DNA of 64,000 nt from Parascedosporium putredinis (GCA_949357655.1 CASHTG010000015.1:2232001-2296000), one strand, 5' to 3'. Shown: positions 10,176 to 23,152, numbered from the stretch's first letter. Notes: generated by a model from the letters alone, not told the origin. Made by a program: numbers and translations.

Positions 10176-11891
10176 GATTGCTTTAGTTGATGAAAAGAAA
10201 TCTAGATCACAAGCACGGCTTGAGACCTAGAAGAAAAAGTCGGAAAGGTGGTGGAAGGTGGGGCTCTCTTGGGCCAGATGAAGGGAATATCACACACTCT
10301 GAAAGAGCAAGTGATAAGAGAGTTAAATAGGATGTAGAAAGTAACTAGATACTGGTCCTCTTGGCCTTAGCAAGAGGGGATATCCAGGATCTAGGGAAGA
10401 GAGTTGATGATCTGTGATGTTTGGATTTCAAGTTTGGGTGTGGTGAGGTGGAAGAGTCCAGGCAGGAGATTTTTTTCGCAAGGTTGGCTTTGTAGTGAGA
10501 GAGGGATGGAGAAAAAAATTAGTTCGTACTGGAGCAGCCACCCACGCAGGCAGGCAAGCCCCAGCAGCGCAAAAATTTTTGGTGAGAGGCAAAGGTAACC
10601 CCTCCATGCGATCAGCCAATCAGAGCTGTTAGGGTACAAGCTGGCCTGTACCTGCCTCTGGAGCAGGCAAAAGTGGGGGCAGATGGAAATTGCAGTGCTG
10701 AGAGATGTACCTCAGCTGTGCAGAAAAGGGCAAAGGAACATCAAAGCGGCCAAAGGCCTCAGATAGGACCAGTCTTTCCCTGTCACTGGCCAACTGCCCA
10801 TGTCCAAAAGGCCCCAACCCTTCCAATGATCCATCCACATTCGGTGTTTCCTTTCCCCTTCCCCGTCGCTGCCTGGGATTTCTCACAACTTGATCTTGGG
10901 CCGATTAGATCCAATGGATCTCGGACGCAGCGGACAGGTAGTGTAGTACAAGTAGTAAGGGATCTAATAATGATCAAGCCACATGGAGTGGCGAGTGTCT
11001 GGTACTGGTGAACGGACCGGATGGAATCCATAGATGGATGCCCTGATGGCACGCCCCCGAGGGCCTGGATAGACACCCTGGAGTCCCCACTACCGGGGAA
11101 CCAAACATCAACAAATTGAACCTGAGGATACCTCCACTAGATACTTGACCTTTTCGAGTATGCATGTTTCGCACCTTCACGACTCGAGCCTTGAAAAGAA
11201 AAGGAGAAGAAAAGTAGGAATACAAGAAGGGGAAAGAAAGGATTTCATTGAACCACGCCCATACTATACCGAGGTATTCCATTGAGGGTGCTGAGGGTGC
11301 TGTCTCTTAGAATGTTCGCTCTACTCCCCACTTCTCTCACCAGCAGAATTTCTCAAGCTACGACTGGGAAACAAAGGCCAGCTCTGATTGGAAAAAACAA
11401 ATCCCCACCCCGAATATTTTGAACAGCCCACATTTCCTTGGGAGGTGCTTGATGGCGGGGTTATATCCTCCGATAAGTGATACGCCGCGCAGACGGGAAC
11501 TTTTGTTCGCCTGGTTTTTTTTTTTCTTTGCTCGCAGCCAGGGCTATTTTCTTGGGTGTTTTACTCATAGATGGCGAAGATATATAACATTGTCGGCATC
11601 CTCCATTGACGTACCGAGGTACTTGTACTTCGTAGCTATAACGATACCCCAACTCTAACTATCCTCGAAATCAGTTCAAGCAACATTATACCCAACTTTC
11701 AGTATCCCATTTTCCTCGAATTGTGATTCCATTTACCCCCGTCTTACACAGTTGTCCGACAACTCGAACCACTTGAGTCGCGCCAACAGATACCCATAGG
11801 GCGTACGAAACAAGTCGATGCTCCCGAAGCCCGTCCTCTATCGGTTTCTTTGATAAGTTTCACGACCCATCCTCGGGGACCTCATTAGTAG
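10176..11891. other. Divergent promoter region, eIF4A / F-box-JmjC gene
   Basis: A 1.7-kb region between divergent starts. The eIF4A leader side (10180-10320) is purine-rich on the plus strand. Copies of the GGATCCA-type word occur at 10906-10920 and 11021-11040. T-run at 11516-11525. No credible coding frame was found. Confidence 0.55.
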
Positions 11892-13558
11892 ATGCGCCAC
11901 GAGACACCCGCCGTGAGGCCCAACGGCACATCATGGAGCCTAGATACCTCCTCCACGGCCACGGCCTCGATTCCGCCACACCCACTAGGGTTGAAGCCAC
12001 TGGGGAACCAGTATTTCGCAAGCGGTCCGAACGCGAGGGCATCTCTTGGGTTCTTCGGGCTCTTCCCAGATGAAATGCTCTTACTTTTTCTCGAGTATCT
12101 AGACAGCTCTTCTCTTCGCCTTCTTGGTTCCACATGCAAGTTTTTACACGCCGCCTCTCAGTACGATGATCTTTGGAAGGCTCTTTATCTAGAGTAAGTG
12201 CGCATCGGGCTCAATGCTCCCTGGGGCTCTCATATAAATGGCACACATGTTTGCCCTTGACCTCAGACGATGGGTGCCCCGGTTTTACGGAACTCTCCCC
12301 TTTTTCGGAAGGCAAACCCAATCTCTAGGAATCTATAGCGCTAGAACTTTGTACCTCGCCGAGCTCTCGTTGACTAACATCTCACTGTGCATAGGTCAAA
12401 GCTCGTGAAAGACGAAAACGTGAAGTGGAAGGGTTCTTGGAGGTCAACCCTCCTTCAGCTTCCAGACGACCGTAAATCCCATATAATCTGCAATAACGTC
12501 TTTTCGGATGTTCTCCACAGGCCTTTTGTGTGTAGCAATGTGAACCTGTTGGCCTTTGCCACGGGTATACCTACCGCAAACCAGATATCTCGATTCGAAA
12601 ATCTCGAATACGCAGATTTCGCTGCCAACTGGGCTGAGAAGCCATTCATCCTCACGCAATGTGTCAAGGATTGGCCAGCCCTGAAACAATGGAGCATTGA
12701 GCACTTCCTAGACAAGTATAAGGATGTAGTGTTCCGAGCCGAGTCCGTGGATTGGACGTTTGAGAGCTATGCCAAGTACATGGAATACAATACTGACGAA
12801 AGCCCTCTCTACTTGTTTGACCGAAGGTTCGCAGAGAAGATGAACGTGTCGGTGGGCAAGGAGCCGGAAGCAGTGTACTGGAGGCCGGACTGTTTTGGGC
12901 CCGATTTGTTTGAACTGCTTGGGAAAGAGCGGCCAGCGCACCGTTGGCTCATCATCGGGCCGGAGCGAAGTGGATCGACCTTCCATAAAGACCCGAATGC
13001 CACAAGTGCCTGGAACGCTGTCATCCAGGGCGCCAAGTACTGGATCATGTTCCCCCGGATGCGGAGGTGCCTGGCGTTTTCGTTTCGAGCGATAGCAGCG
13101 AAGTCACTAGCCCCCTCAGCATCGCAGAGTGGCTTTTGGAGTTTCATGCAGAGGGTCGACAGGTGCCCGGCTGTATCGAGGGAGTATGCGCAGCCGGCGA
13201 GATCCTCCACGTGCCCAGCGGCTGGTGGCACCTTGTCGTCAACCTTGAATCCGGCATCGCCCTCACGCAAAATTTCATCCCCGAATCCCCCAGTCTCCAT
13301 CATCTGACAGAAGCCATTGGGTTCCTGAGAGACAAACCGGCCCAAGTCACCGGGTTCACGCGAGAAGTGGAGGACCCTTACAAGCTCTTTGAGGGACGAC
13401 TCCAAGAAAAACACCCCGAGCTTCTAGAAAAGGCGCTTGAAATCTTGGAATCGAAGAAGGCGGGTAAGAAGAGGAAGTGGGAGGCAGCTGTAGCGGGCGA
13501 CGGGCCGCAGGAAGGAGAGGGGGTTTTAGTTTTGGATTTGGAGGAGACAGCGATGTAG
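11892..13558 (+). CDS. F-box and JmjC-domain oxygenase (JMJD6/cupin_8-like)
   Basis: A fusion of an N-terminal F-box with a JmjC Fe(II)/2-oxoglutarate oxygenase fold. The exons are 11892-12193 and 12395-13558. Residues about 52-100 carry the F-box (LGFFGLFPDEMLLLFLEYLD...STCKFLHAASQYDDLW). The cupin part shows AEKPFILTQCVKDWPA, the iron ligands His and Asp in GSTFHKDPN, GAKYWIMFPP, and the third ligand His in GGWWHLV-type sequence (SGWWHLVVNLESGIALTQNF). F-box proteins bind SCF ubiquitin ligases through Skp1. JMJD6-like enzymes hydroxylate lysine or demethylate arginine. The substrate here is unknown. One base is missing in C-run 13052-13056. Corrected, it has 488 aa. The C-terminus is Lys-rich, then acidic. 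Confidence 0.85.
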
Positions 13559-15379
13559 AAGAAGATGAGGAAGAAGCTACTGACGCGATGGCCTGAAAGA
13601 CATCTATTGATGTGGCCCTTTTCACCTTGGATAGGGCGCGAGGGCGAACTCCCAGCATCGCGCGGCGTTTGATGCCCTTTTGGTCTCGGCCCCTTGCCCC
13701 TTTGACGGGCTAGCAGGGGCAATTTGCACTCCTTGGCCTCATCCTATGCCTTTGTAAGGTGTAAGAAGAAGGCGGGATATCCGCCTCCTCACATCGTGAT
13801 ACATGCTTGCTCCCAACTTTCAGCGGGCTGTTTATGTGGGATGAAAGACGGAGAGTTCTCTTTATTCCCCCTGGCAACGTTTTTTTTGTGGGTTGACGAG
13901 AATATATGACAATGGCTGATGAATAGAGCATGACTCGGCTGGTGTGGGGGCCCGCGGGAGGACGCGAGACTCGACTGTGAGACATCTATCTTTGTGGCCT
14001 GACCTCTTTGAATCCCAAAAAAGAAAAGCAGTGCCATCATTATTGTTTTGGGTCAATTTGATGGTTCTCTGACCGAAACCACCAGTTGCACGTCTGCCCC
14101 ATCCTCGTACATTCAACTGATTGTATTCTGTCAAATACATATTGTATCGACCCCTGGCTTCTATAAGCTTATATTGACGGATGATGCTTGCTAAGGAACT
14201 ACTGGTACTTCAATGTTATTTGCTTCTAACGTTCTTCGCCACAGCATAAAGTTAGAGCCAGACCATCAACTAGATTGATAATTGATCTGGTATTAGGGGT
14301 CCAGTCTTGATTCATGGCGTGAAAGGTGACAGCACGGTCCCTGGATAATAATGGACCAAAACTGGGGTAACGGATACACATACGCACGGCAGCTCGCACT
14401 GTATTTCCCTCAAAACAGGGCTGAATACCCTCCCCAGATGGCGTTTCAACAGGGCAAAATAGGGCCATGCGGGGGCGGCTGTTAACAGGAAAAGACGGGA
14501 ATTACCACGGAGAAGAAAGTACCTGGCACTTGTTCCACTTGGCGTCGTGTTGGTGGTAGCGGATCCTACCCTCTTTGTTCAACGTTGACTTGCGAATCTC
14601 GATACCATCCCATCCGGGAATAAGGTACCTGGCGCTGGCGGCGCAGCCCACATTCACGCTGGCACCCACCAACCTTCCCGCCTGGACGCGCTTGCATCAT
14701 CACCGTTAGCCGAGATCCTCTCCTGAGAGCGAGTCCCCTCGTCATCTCCAACCTTCGTTTGTGTTGCTAGTTCTGGAATCTATTCTTTCTTTTTCTCTTC
14801 TTCTTCTTCGCCCGTCGCCTCTCCTGTCCTCTCGCGCCTTTCCGCGAGGTAGTGACCACCTCTCCTCCCCTTCCCAGTTGACTCCTCCTTGAGCTTCATC
14901 TAACGCCATGTCATGCAGGGTGGACCCGCTCCTTCCACTCCGATCTCTCGCACCTCCACGCCTCTCGTTGTAGCCGTGTCGTGTCGCCTGTTCCATTTTC
15001 GCCCGTCCTTCCGCCGCCTCGCCTCTCCAGTGCCTCCGAGATTGATTCCAGCCATAGCACGATTTTATGTTCACTTCTTCAGCTTTTATCTGTCGAAGCC
15101 ACTGCGTCTGGTCGCTTGTCGATTGCTTAACCTGCGACACTACCCGCCAGCCCACCCCTCATCGTCTCTCCGCATCCCGGCCCGCGGGTAGTTCCCCTCG
15201 CAACCTCACCCTTGGCTGAATCCTTACGTTTGATCCGTCTTCCTCACTGTCTCTCTTCCGTTTTTATTTTGCTCCCTGCCTTTTTTTTATTATTTCTTTT
15301 TCTATTTTCCCCTCTTGTTTTGGAGAGCCAGTCTACGACGTCGAGATCCCCATTTTGCCCGAATACACGATTACGAATA
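13559..15379. other. Intergenic region, 3' of F-box/JmjC gene and leader of CCCH/Smr gene
   Basis: About 1.8 kb without a supported gene. The last 700 bases (14,700-15,379) are strongly C/T-rich on the plus strand, typical of a fungal promoter and 5' leader. A minus-strand ORF at 14226-14468 was considered and rejected. Confidence 0.5.
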
Positions 15380-17721
15380 ATGGTCTCGGACGAGCATTAC
15401 GATATCTGTCTACCCATCCTGCAGGACCCGAGCCTCGACGATGAAGACAAGACCGACAGGATCGAAACCCTCCTGAGGAAGGAGACAGCCCTCACGGGCA
15501 GTTCCCTTGATAATGCAATACTGGATGTGCTGTGGAGGTATCGAGAAGGCGGTGTCAGCTCCGCATCACCCCGCCCATACGGCAGACCATTTTGCGTCGG
15601 CCCTCACCAGCCTCATGGCGCACCTCCACAACGCCCTTGTCGGGATCTCCGCGCCTTGGTGTTAGTCCTCTGGCTCCTTCTGGATATGTACCCTCCACTC
15701 TCAATCGAACAAAGTCGTCTACTGCCTCGCCGTTCTCATCGCCACGACCGTCCCCGCGCCTCAACTTTGCGACCCCGTCATACCCCATAGCCCGAGCCTC
15801 AACGCCTACGAGTTTGCCAACGACACAACACCTGCGCAGGAAATAAATGGGGACTATCCGACAGAGAATGTTGAGTGGCTGGTGAATGATGATGGCGGCG
15901 CTAGCCTCGCAGCGTCCTTTACCATACCCAGCGGCCTCAATGCCGCCGCACCCGAGTTCTCCTCCGTCTCGGCCCAGCAAACAGACATGACCCCGTATGA
16001 CATGCTGCGTACGATTCTGGGCCCTTCGAGGACCGATGACGAGATCGAGGCAGCCCTAGCCTCCCACGGCTACGACCTCAGCGCGACCGTGGCCTCCATC
16101 ATGGACAGCCAGGCGCGTGCTTTGGGCGGCCTCTCCGTATCCCCGAGGAACGCAAGAAAGTGTTTGTCGGGCGTTCGTCCGGCCCAGACGCGCGACCGAC
16201 CACCCCGTAAACCATAACCAAAAGGCCGGCATCATTTGTAAATTCTACCTGTCGAGCGGTCAGTGTTTGCGGTCAGATTGCCGCTTTAGCCATGATCTCA
16301 GCAGCCACCTATGCAAGTATGTGATGAAGTCCCAACGTAACCGAAGAGAAAGGCCATTTCCAAGGCAAGCAGGGTATGTCACCACGAGGCTAACGTGAAA
16401 ATTCGCCCAGGTATTGGATGATGGGCAACTGCCTCGCAGGTGATACGTGTGTCTTCTCGCACGACCCTTCGCAGCTTGTCAATAAATTATCGATGGATGG
16501 CAGCTCGACGCCGCCGTCCAAAACAGCAAACTTACATTTACAGGACTATGGCGCCTTCCCATCACTTCACGGTAGCCCCGATGCGTTCACCGCATATCCT
16601 GGCAATCACGGCTTCGGCCTCACCCCGCCGTCGGGACTTAGGACCTTCCACGGTATGGACGGACGCCCTCGCTCGCGACCCGGCAGCCGGCAGCAGACCA
16701 AGGAACAGGCTCCCGCTTTAGATGACACCGAAGCGTTTCCCTCTCTCGGCTCCGGCAAGCCAGGTAAGAAGCACCATGGAAAGAGGGGCGGGCACGGTAC
16801 CAAAGAGGTCTTTACACCAAGCTCTCTCGCCGACATTGTCAAGATGGCCCCGTCACCTACACCGTCGCCCCGCGCCGAAAAGAGAATGGGGAGAAATGGC
16901 AGCACAGGCAGCAAGAGCGGCGAAAATAGCGTCGCCGCCCAAGGCATTCCGAGCCCTCGGCATATTCCTTGGCTCGAGACGGGCGAGCGTGCCAACAAGT
17001 CGTACCTCAAAGCTCGACAGGAGGCTATCAAGCATGGTGGCCTCCGTAACAAGTTTTTACAAAGGTTTGTCAAGTTGGAAGGAAGCCATAGACGCGAGAT
17101 GATAGAGAGATGTGCTGACAATTCTGTTTCCTTACCTCAAGTGCCGCCCAAGCCTGGAATCGTAATGATGCACGCGCAGCCAAGGCGCTCAGTCTTCGAG
17201 GGCAGAGCGAGAATGACTTGATGAGAAAGGCCCACCGCGAAGCGGCCCGCGAGCTCTACGAAGATCGAAATAAGAATAACCTACCTGGAGGTTCGGAAAT
17301 ATACGTAGATCTTCACGGGCTCCACCCCGACGAAGCCGTCGAGTATCTCGAGAAGGTACTGATGGAAAATAGCCGGGAGGGTCGGCCCATCTATGCCATT
17401 ACCGGCACCGGTCACCACAGCAAGAATGGCAAGGACAAGGTAGGCAAGGCAGTGCGCAATTTTCTCAACGAATGGCGCTACGCGTTCAAGGAGTTCTCGG
17501 TTCCCGGAGACAAGAATAACATGGGAGGGATCCTCGGCATAGATGCGCGGTCTTGGGACAAATCACTTTCTAAAGACGAGGGAGTGTCCTCGACGATGGC
17601 GGCCTCTGGGGGTAACAGTGAGAGCGATCTTCTCAGTCAAGGGGTCGAGATTGGAGAGGGCAAGGTCAAGCTCTTGGTTAGGGATCCCCCAATAGGACCC
17701 AGCGGTAATCGCCGTAGCTAA
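15380..17721 (+). CDS. CCCH zinc-finger and Smr-domain protein
   Basis: The exons are 15380-16316, 16411-17064 and 17142-17721. The N-terminal half is Ser/Pro-rich, followed by a CUE-like helical segment (DMLRTILGPSRTDDEIEAALASHGYDLSATVASIMDS). Two CCCH fingers follow, CKFYLSSGQCLRSDC-x3-H and C-x7-C-x5-C-x3-H, the second split by intron 1. A 'DTEAFPSL' motif and a C-terminal Smr domain (VDLHGLHPDEAVEYLEKVL, ITGTGHHS) complete it. Smr domains are nicking endonuclease/RNA-binding folds; fungal proteins of this layout are linked to no-go mRNA decay or RNA binding, so an RNA role is likely but inferred. Four single-base losses lie in C-runs 15569-15572, 15783-15786, 16141-16144 and 16203-16206. 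With them restored the sum is exactly 725 codons (724 aa). Confidence 0.86.
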
Positions 17722-18931
17722 AATAGTCAAATGAAGAAAAATTAATATCTACATGATGTCTCTACTCTAACCCGACAGTGTAAGACATGCGGGGGTGAGC
17801 AACGGCACCCGTTCAGCCTGGTTTCACCCATCCTCATGTGAAAGAACAAGACTAATCAGGTGTGAGAGAGGTAGCCGGTCGTCCATAGTTTCCTGTAGGG
17901 CCAAAGTAGCATTAATCCCAACAGGAGGCTCCATGTTGTACTAACAGTACCAGCATAAGTGATTTGAACAAAACATACCCTCCGTCACCAATGGTATCCG
18001 ATGCATCCACGGCGGACTAGTGGACCAAGCAAGCAATTGTGGATAAATCCATAGATCCACCACTTTTCTGCTGCCCCTGGGAGCAATCCCCAGAGCTGTA
18101 CATTATAGGAAGCATTTTGATCCATCCACATCCTGAATGTATCAATCAATAGTGGCGGGGCTCAAGCAACTGCTCGAAATTGCTGCTCAATTAAGAGTGG
18201 ACGTTACCCGGCGCTTTCCGGTGGACAGACAACCTAAAAACCCCGAGATATTAATTCCGTACATGTAGTGTCCTCTTCGCCTAAACAGATGCGCGACCAG
18301 TTAGTATTCATGTACGAGTACAGCTAGCTCACAGTACGTCAACGCTGACTGGCTAACACTGGGGATTCCAAGAATGGATGTCCGTCATCACGGCGACGGC
18401 GCAGTCTCGTCAGCGTCACAGCTCCATCCATGGATCTGGAAGTACCTATTATGTGATCCATGCACACTGCCCGCCACATCGATACGAGCTGTGCGCCTCT
18501 CTGGCTGACCCCTAATGAACCTCCAAACAACTTTCCGGATCCGCCGCGTTTTCATCGTGAAACTCGACTCTTTTTCCGTCTCTCGAACCGTAACCGTCCT
18601 CCGATGAGCGAGCGATGGCTAGGCCAATATTAATTCCGCCCCAAATAAAATAAAATAACCCCCTCTGAACAGGATAGGAGAGGCGAAAAGTTCCCCCTCG
18701 ACGAGCTCAACACTCCCCTCGTCAGAGGATTTGGCGACTTTTCCAATATCCTGTTCCCGGAGCATCAGGTGGTGACGTACGCCAAAGAAAACCATCACAA
18801 AAAAAACCCGCCGCAAACCTCCCGCCGTCGCCGTTGCCACTCCTCGGCCCACGGACCAAACTCTTCTCTCTCTCGTCCGCCTCCCCTTCGATACCGGACC
18901 CTCCGCTCCCTCTCCCTCCTTCCCTCCCGAG
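17722..18931. other. Intergenic region upstream of the TVP38-like gene
   Basis: About 1.2 kb. The GGATCCA/CCATGGATC-type word recurs at 18046-18060, 18119-18128 and 18421-18437. C/T-rich leader from about 18,840. No credible gene. Confidence 0.5.
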
Positions 18932-20217
18932 ATGCCGGCCGACTACCATACCACGGCACGGGCGCTTTCGCTCTCGCCCAGCCCGGGCTCCCCTTCCCTC
19001 GAGCAGCGCCCGTCATGGTCCCGCCCGCGAACCACCTCGTCCCTCCGCCTCGCCACGATGCCTACACGCACCCCGAAGCCCGCCCGCGCGCGCATCGCCG
19101 ACACCATCACCCAGACGGGCCAAACCTTTCTCCGCGCCTACTTGCTCCTCTCCCCTCTACCGCCTCCTCGTGCTCCTCGGCTTGGTCGGCCTGACCGCCC
19201 TCACCATCACCTTTCTCATCTATTCGCACGATATCTTCAAGTCCCTTGGCCCCATCGCCGAAGCCTGGAGGCAGGCGCCCGGCGGCTGGATCATCATCTG
19301 GCTCGTCGTCTTCGCCTCCGCGTTCCCGCCCCTGATCGGCTATAGCACGGCCAACACCGTCGCCGGCTTCATCTTTGGGTTCCCCCTCGGCTGGCCCATC
19401 GTGGCCTCTGCTACCACCATCGGCTCTCTTGCCGCTTTCATGGCCAGCCGGACAATCCTCAGTGCCTACGTTCATAGACTAGTCGGCAAGGACCACAGGT
19501 TTCTGGCTCTCGGTCAGGTGCTAAAGAAGGAGGGTGTCGGCATGTTGACCATGATCCGATTCTGCCCCTTGCCGTTTAGCTTGTCGAACGGCTTCTTGGC
19601 CACCATTCCTTCAATCACCCCTTTGATGTTTACCCTTTCTACGGCCTTTGCCAGGTGAGTTGCTTTTCTTCGCCTGGACTTAAAGAAAAAAAAAAAAAAC
19701 CCCCTTTTCCCCACCTCCTCCCAACTTCGCCTGCCATGATGCCCGAAGCGATCATCCGCTAACTCCAACCTAAACACTTCCTAGCCCCAAACTTCTCGTC
19801 CACATCTTCATCGGTAGCCGCATCGCCCTCCTCGTCGAAGACGGTGGCAAGATGACCGCCGGCACAAAGGCCATCAACTACCTGAGCATGTTTCTCGGCG
19901 GCTCGATCGGAGTCACCGTGGGATGGCTTATTTACCGCCGCACCATGGCACGCGCTGCCGAGCTTGCCCTCGAGGCCGCCACCGAAGAAGGCCTGGCCAG
20001 TTCGCCCTCGTCCCCGCGCGTCGGCGGTAATGGCTCGGGCCTCGGGTACGCCGACTACGTTGGTAGCGACGAATTCTCCCGAGCGACCCTTTTGGATCCC
20101 GGTGATGCCGCTGCCGTCTTGGCGGACGACGATGATATCTCTCTGTGGGACAACACGGATCGCGTGGGTAGCTATTCAGACGGTGACGGCTTTGGCAAAG
20201 CCAACAACCGCTGGTAG
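18932..20217 (+). CDS. TVP38: TVP38/TMEM64-family (VTT domain) Golgi membrane protein
   Basis: A multi-pass membrane protein of the SNARE-associated/VTT family; yeast Tvp38 is a Golgi/late-vesicle protein, and VTT proteins include lipid scramblases. The exons are 18932-19654 and 19785-20217. A basic, Ser-rich N-tail (about 75 aa) leads to a first membrane segment (YRLLVLLGLVGLTALTITFL), then GGWIIIWLVVFASAFPPLIG, the VTT core (TANTVAGFIFGFPLGWPIVA, MIRFCPLPFSLSNGFLA), a segment across the intron (KLLVHIFIGSRIALLVEDG), and a last helix LSMFLGGSIGVTVGWLIYR. The C-tail is acidic. The frame breaks at C-run 19152-19155, which seems two bases short; with two bases added it is 385 aa. The start MPADYHTTARALSLS matches the usual fungal N-terminus from memory. 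Confidence 0.85.
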
Positions 20218-20974
20218 CAAGCAAGCGGGAAATGATTTATATAAAGGCTAGACAGAACTAGGGGTTTTCTGCTTTTTGTCCTTTCTTTCTCCCTCTCTTT
20301 TCACTTTCGTCGACTGAGGGTCGATGCGATATTTCTTTATTTTGGGGCATAGATGGTGGGCGTTTTTTTGTCATCGGATAGAGCGCAAGAGTCTAGAACA
20401 GGAATACATCGAACGGGTGCATCGACCAAATTTGAAGTATGCGGCAATGTCAAAAGTGAAGATACATGAGCAAATGTTAATGTATCAAGAATGTCGCAAG
20501 AGCAATGTTTAGATGACCAGCCAAGGCTCGGGTATGGGTCAAGATTGTCTGGTATTAAGCAGAAGTAAAAGGATATTATAAGATGAGAAGGGTAATGTTA
20601 ATAGCGGTCCCTATGTAGGGGGTACTTTCTAGAGTCTCATGATATCATTCTATGTCCCGAGACCCTCCGGTACATCATCATACAGCCCGATAAACGAAGG
20701 ACGCCCATGAGGAGAAAGCGATCAAAAAGGTAGTGAAAAGAGAACAAGGCAAAAGAAGAAGAAAAACAGAGAGCTGGTTCAACAACAAAGTCAGCCACCC
20801 AAATCAGACCGATGGTATATATGTATGTATGCCCTCCAAAATCATCATGAACAGCCAGCCCAAAAACCGAAAGAAGAAAAACCAAACGCCGTCGCTATCC
20901 CTCATCATGAGCGCATGGGTTTAAGAAACAAACAATTGAAGTAAAACGAAAAGCATAAAAGGGGAGGCCAGGTT
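20218..20974. other. Convergent 3' intergenic region
   Basis: 3' flanks of TVP38 and the minus-strand coiled-coil gene. A/G-rich around 20,720-20,770. No credible gene. Confidence 0.5.
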
Positions 20975-22814
20975 TCAACGTTGCTGCTGCTGGCCCTGGA
21001 AGGCTTGCATGAACTGGATCGCCTGCTCCATAGGATAACCAATGAAGACAGGTCCTGTAAATACCATTTGCGGAGTGGCATCTGTGGCCTTTGAGGCTTG
21101 GGTTGTTGGGTTGATGAATGTAGGTTGTGGTGGAGGTACCGGCTGCACAGGAGTTGCCGGCCGACCCGCGTGTTGCGTCTGCTTTTGAGGGTGAATGGCC
21201 GCTCAGTAGGGGGTTTGTTACTCGTTTCCGAGGCCTTCTCATCGGCATGCGGGCGCGCCAGGCCGAGGCCGCCCATTGCAGCGAGTTTGGTGTGATCAAA
21301 GGGGCACTTTCCCACACGCTTTTCGGGCGTAACAGAGGGGTGGGTGTTGCGTGGCTGGGCGGGCATAAAAACGGGAGCCGGGGGCGGGGAGAGAGGTGCT
21401 TGATTGTGACCATACTCGTTAGGCTCATAGACGGGCACGGAGATGCCCCAAGGTCGGCTGGGCGATTCTCCAACGCGCACCTCTTTGAGGGGCCTATCAA
21501 AATGGCTCTCTCTCGTGGTCGTCCGGCAAGTCATCACCTCCATGTTGCGTCTCGCTCTCGACATTGCCTGAAGGGAATTCAGGTGTGGCCGGATACTCTG
21601 CCGTATTCGCGCTGACTTCTTGCGCCCAGTTCTCCACGCGTTGGTTTGATGCATCCACATCCACTTCGTCACCATCACGCTCCTCCGAGACGGGAAGCAT
21701 CGGTTTGTGCAGTTGGCCCAGGCCTTCTATCATGCTGACCATGTTGCCATACTTGGCATCCAACTTCCTCACTTGATCCTCGTTTCTCTGGTACCTTTCA
21801 ACACAGATAGCATGGCTTCGAGGAAGCTCATGTTTGTAAGTCTTGACGTAGTGGGCAATCTCTTCTGGTGAGTGCTTGTCTAGAAACCGAATCGGGCACT
21901 TATTCACAGCTGAGTTGGCAGGCTGGGAGGTTGCCTCTTCAAACATGGCGGCACAGATGGGGTCGGTTGATTGGTGAGGGGTGAGGTCGGGAAGATCCCT
22001 AGCCGCAGCTCCCTCATCCTCGTCGGCACCGTCCGCATCTTGCTTGTCCGGGGCGGAGAACGGACAAGCCAGCGAGCCCTTCTTCCCTTCTACAGTGAAG
22101 TCTTGCTCTAGAGCAGCAGTCGACATGGAACTAACGGGATGGGACAGGCGAGAAAACGTCTCTCTGCTCGAGAGGCTGGTCTTGCTTGGCTCAGCAACGG
22201 AGGCGAGCTGGTGGGCAACGCGTCGGCCGTCTCGAATCAGCAAGGCGATCTGATGGCTTGCATCCGTGACCCCACGCTTGGGTAGGGGTACAGTGTTGGC
22301 GGCTTTGACCGATGGTAGGGTTAGTTCGGACGGTATTTGAAGCTTGGCCAGTGTCTCCGAGATTTCCGGCGCGGCGGGTGCATGCTTGTCGGCGAGGTAC
22401 TGGAACTAGGTGTTGCGCAGAGCCATGACAAGGCAGTAAGTTAGCCACGAATTCACAACTAATGGCAAACGAGTAAAGGCGGCATGAGACAAAAAGAAAT
22501 CAGACGTAAAGGTTGTCGATCTCCGTCGCCTTAGAAGGCGACTCTTGATCTAGAGCTAAATTGTTGATCATCAGGGGAATGTGCAGGAAACCGCGAGCTT
22601 CTCGACATGAGAAGAACGTCGGTCCCCGAAGCGATTTAAAAATCGCAACGTAGCAAGAATGCGAAGACGAAAAAACAAAGGCAAAGCTTACCTGCTCGTG
22701 GGCGAAGCGAAGTTTATGTTCCAGAACCGTTTTCCGGTCCGTCAAGCTTTGCACCTCATCGGCCAATGCGTTGAAACTTTCAACAAGGGTCTGAGTGAGA
22801 TGAATATAGTTCAT
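20975..22814 (-). CDS. Conserved fungal coiled-coil protein of unknown function
   Basis: I do not recognise a named family. The exons are 22814-22692 and 22405-20975. Exon 1 (MNYIHLTQTLVESF...HKLRFAHEQ) is a heptad-like helix that continues over the intron into FQYLADKHAP, suggesting a coiled coil. The middle has CPF and KCPIRFLDKHSPEEI segments, then a helical block (YQRNEDQVRKLDAKYG NMVSMIEGL). The next part is Pro-rich, with KCPFDHTKL, and the C-terminus ends in FIGYPMEQAIQFMQAFQGQQQQR. Paired KCP motifs and nearby His residues could bind metal; that is speculation. Frame changes occur in the CT repeat 21506-21514 (a dinucleotide short, or one base long) and at G-run 21189-21191. Corrected length about 518 aa. 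Codon bias and residue patterns support a real gene. Confidence 0.72.
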
Positions 22815-23118
22815 TACCCTAAAGGTGATGATTATCCGAAGATAAAGATACGCACGAGGCGCCGACGACTCTTCGAGGTCGGGCTGAGTTTGCGTTGTGC
22901 TTTTGAGGGGAAGACTTGGAGTGGAGTTTTTGCTTCTGAGGAGAAGAAAGGACGAAGTCGGATGGTGTCCTGGCGCTCACGATATTTATTCCCAGGGCCA
23001 GGTACCTCGTACTTTCAGGGATGGGGACAAGTGAAGTGGAGAGGAGGCAAGAGTTTTGTCCAGTTGCAGCCAGGTGCACCTTTCCGTCTTCGAACGATGC
23101 ACAGCCAAGACAGCATCC

Positions 23119-23152
23119 CACTTTGCCCACTTTGCCCACTTTGCCCACTTGC
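23119..23152 (+). repeat. 9-bp tandem repeat (ACTTTGCCC)
   Basis: Three full copies plus a degenerate fourth copy of ACTTTGCCC in an intergenic region. Confidence 0.85.

Noticed and set aside
14226..14468. Minus-strand ORF containing CPVETPSGEG, resembling the RNA polymerase II RPB2 motif CPVETPEG
   Set aside because: Only eight residues match; the surrounding sequence is unlike RPB2, and no neighbouring exon can be joined.
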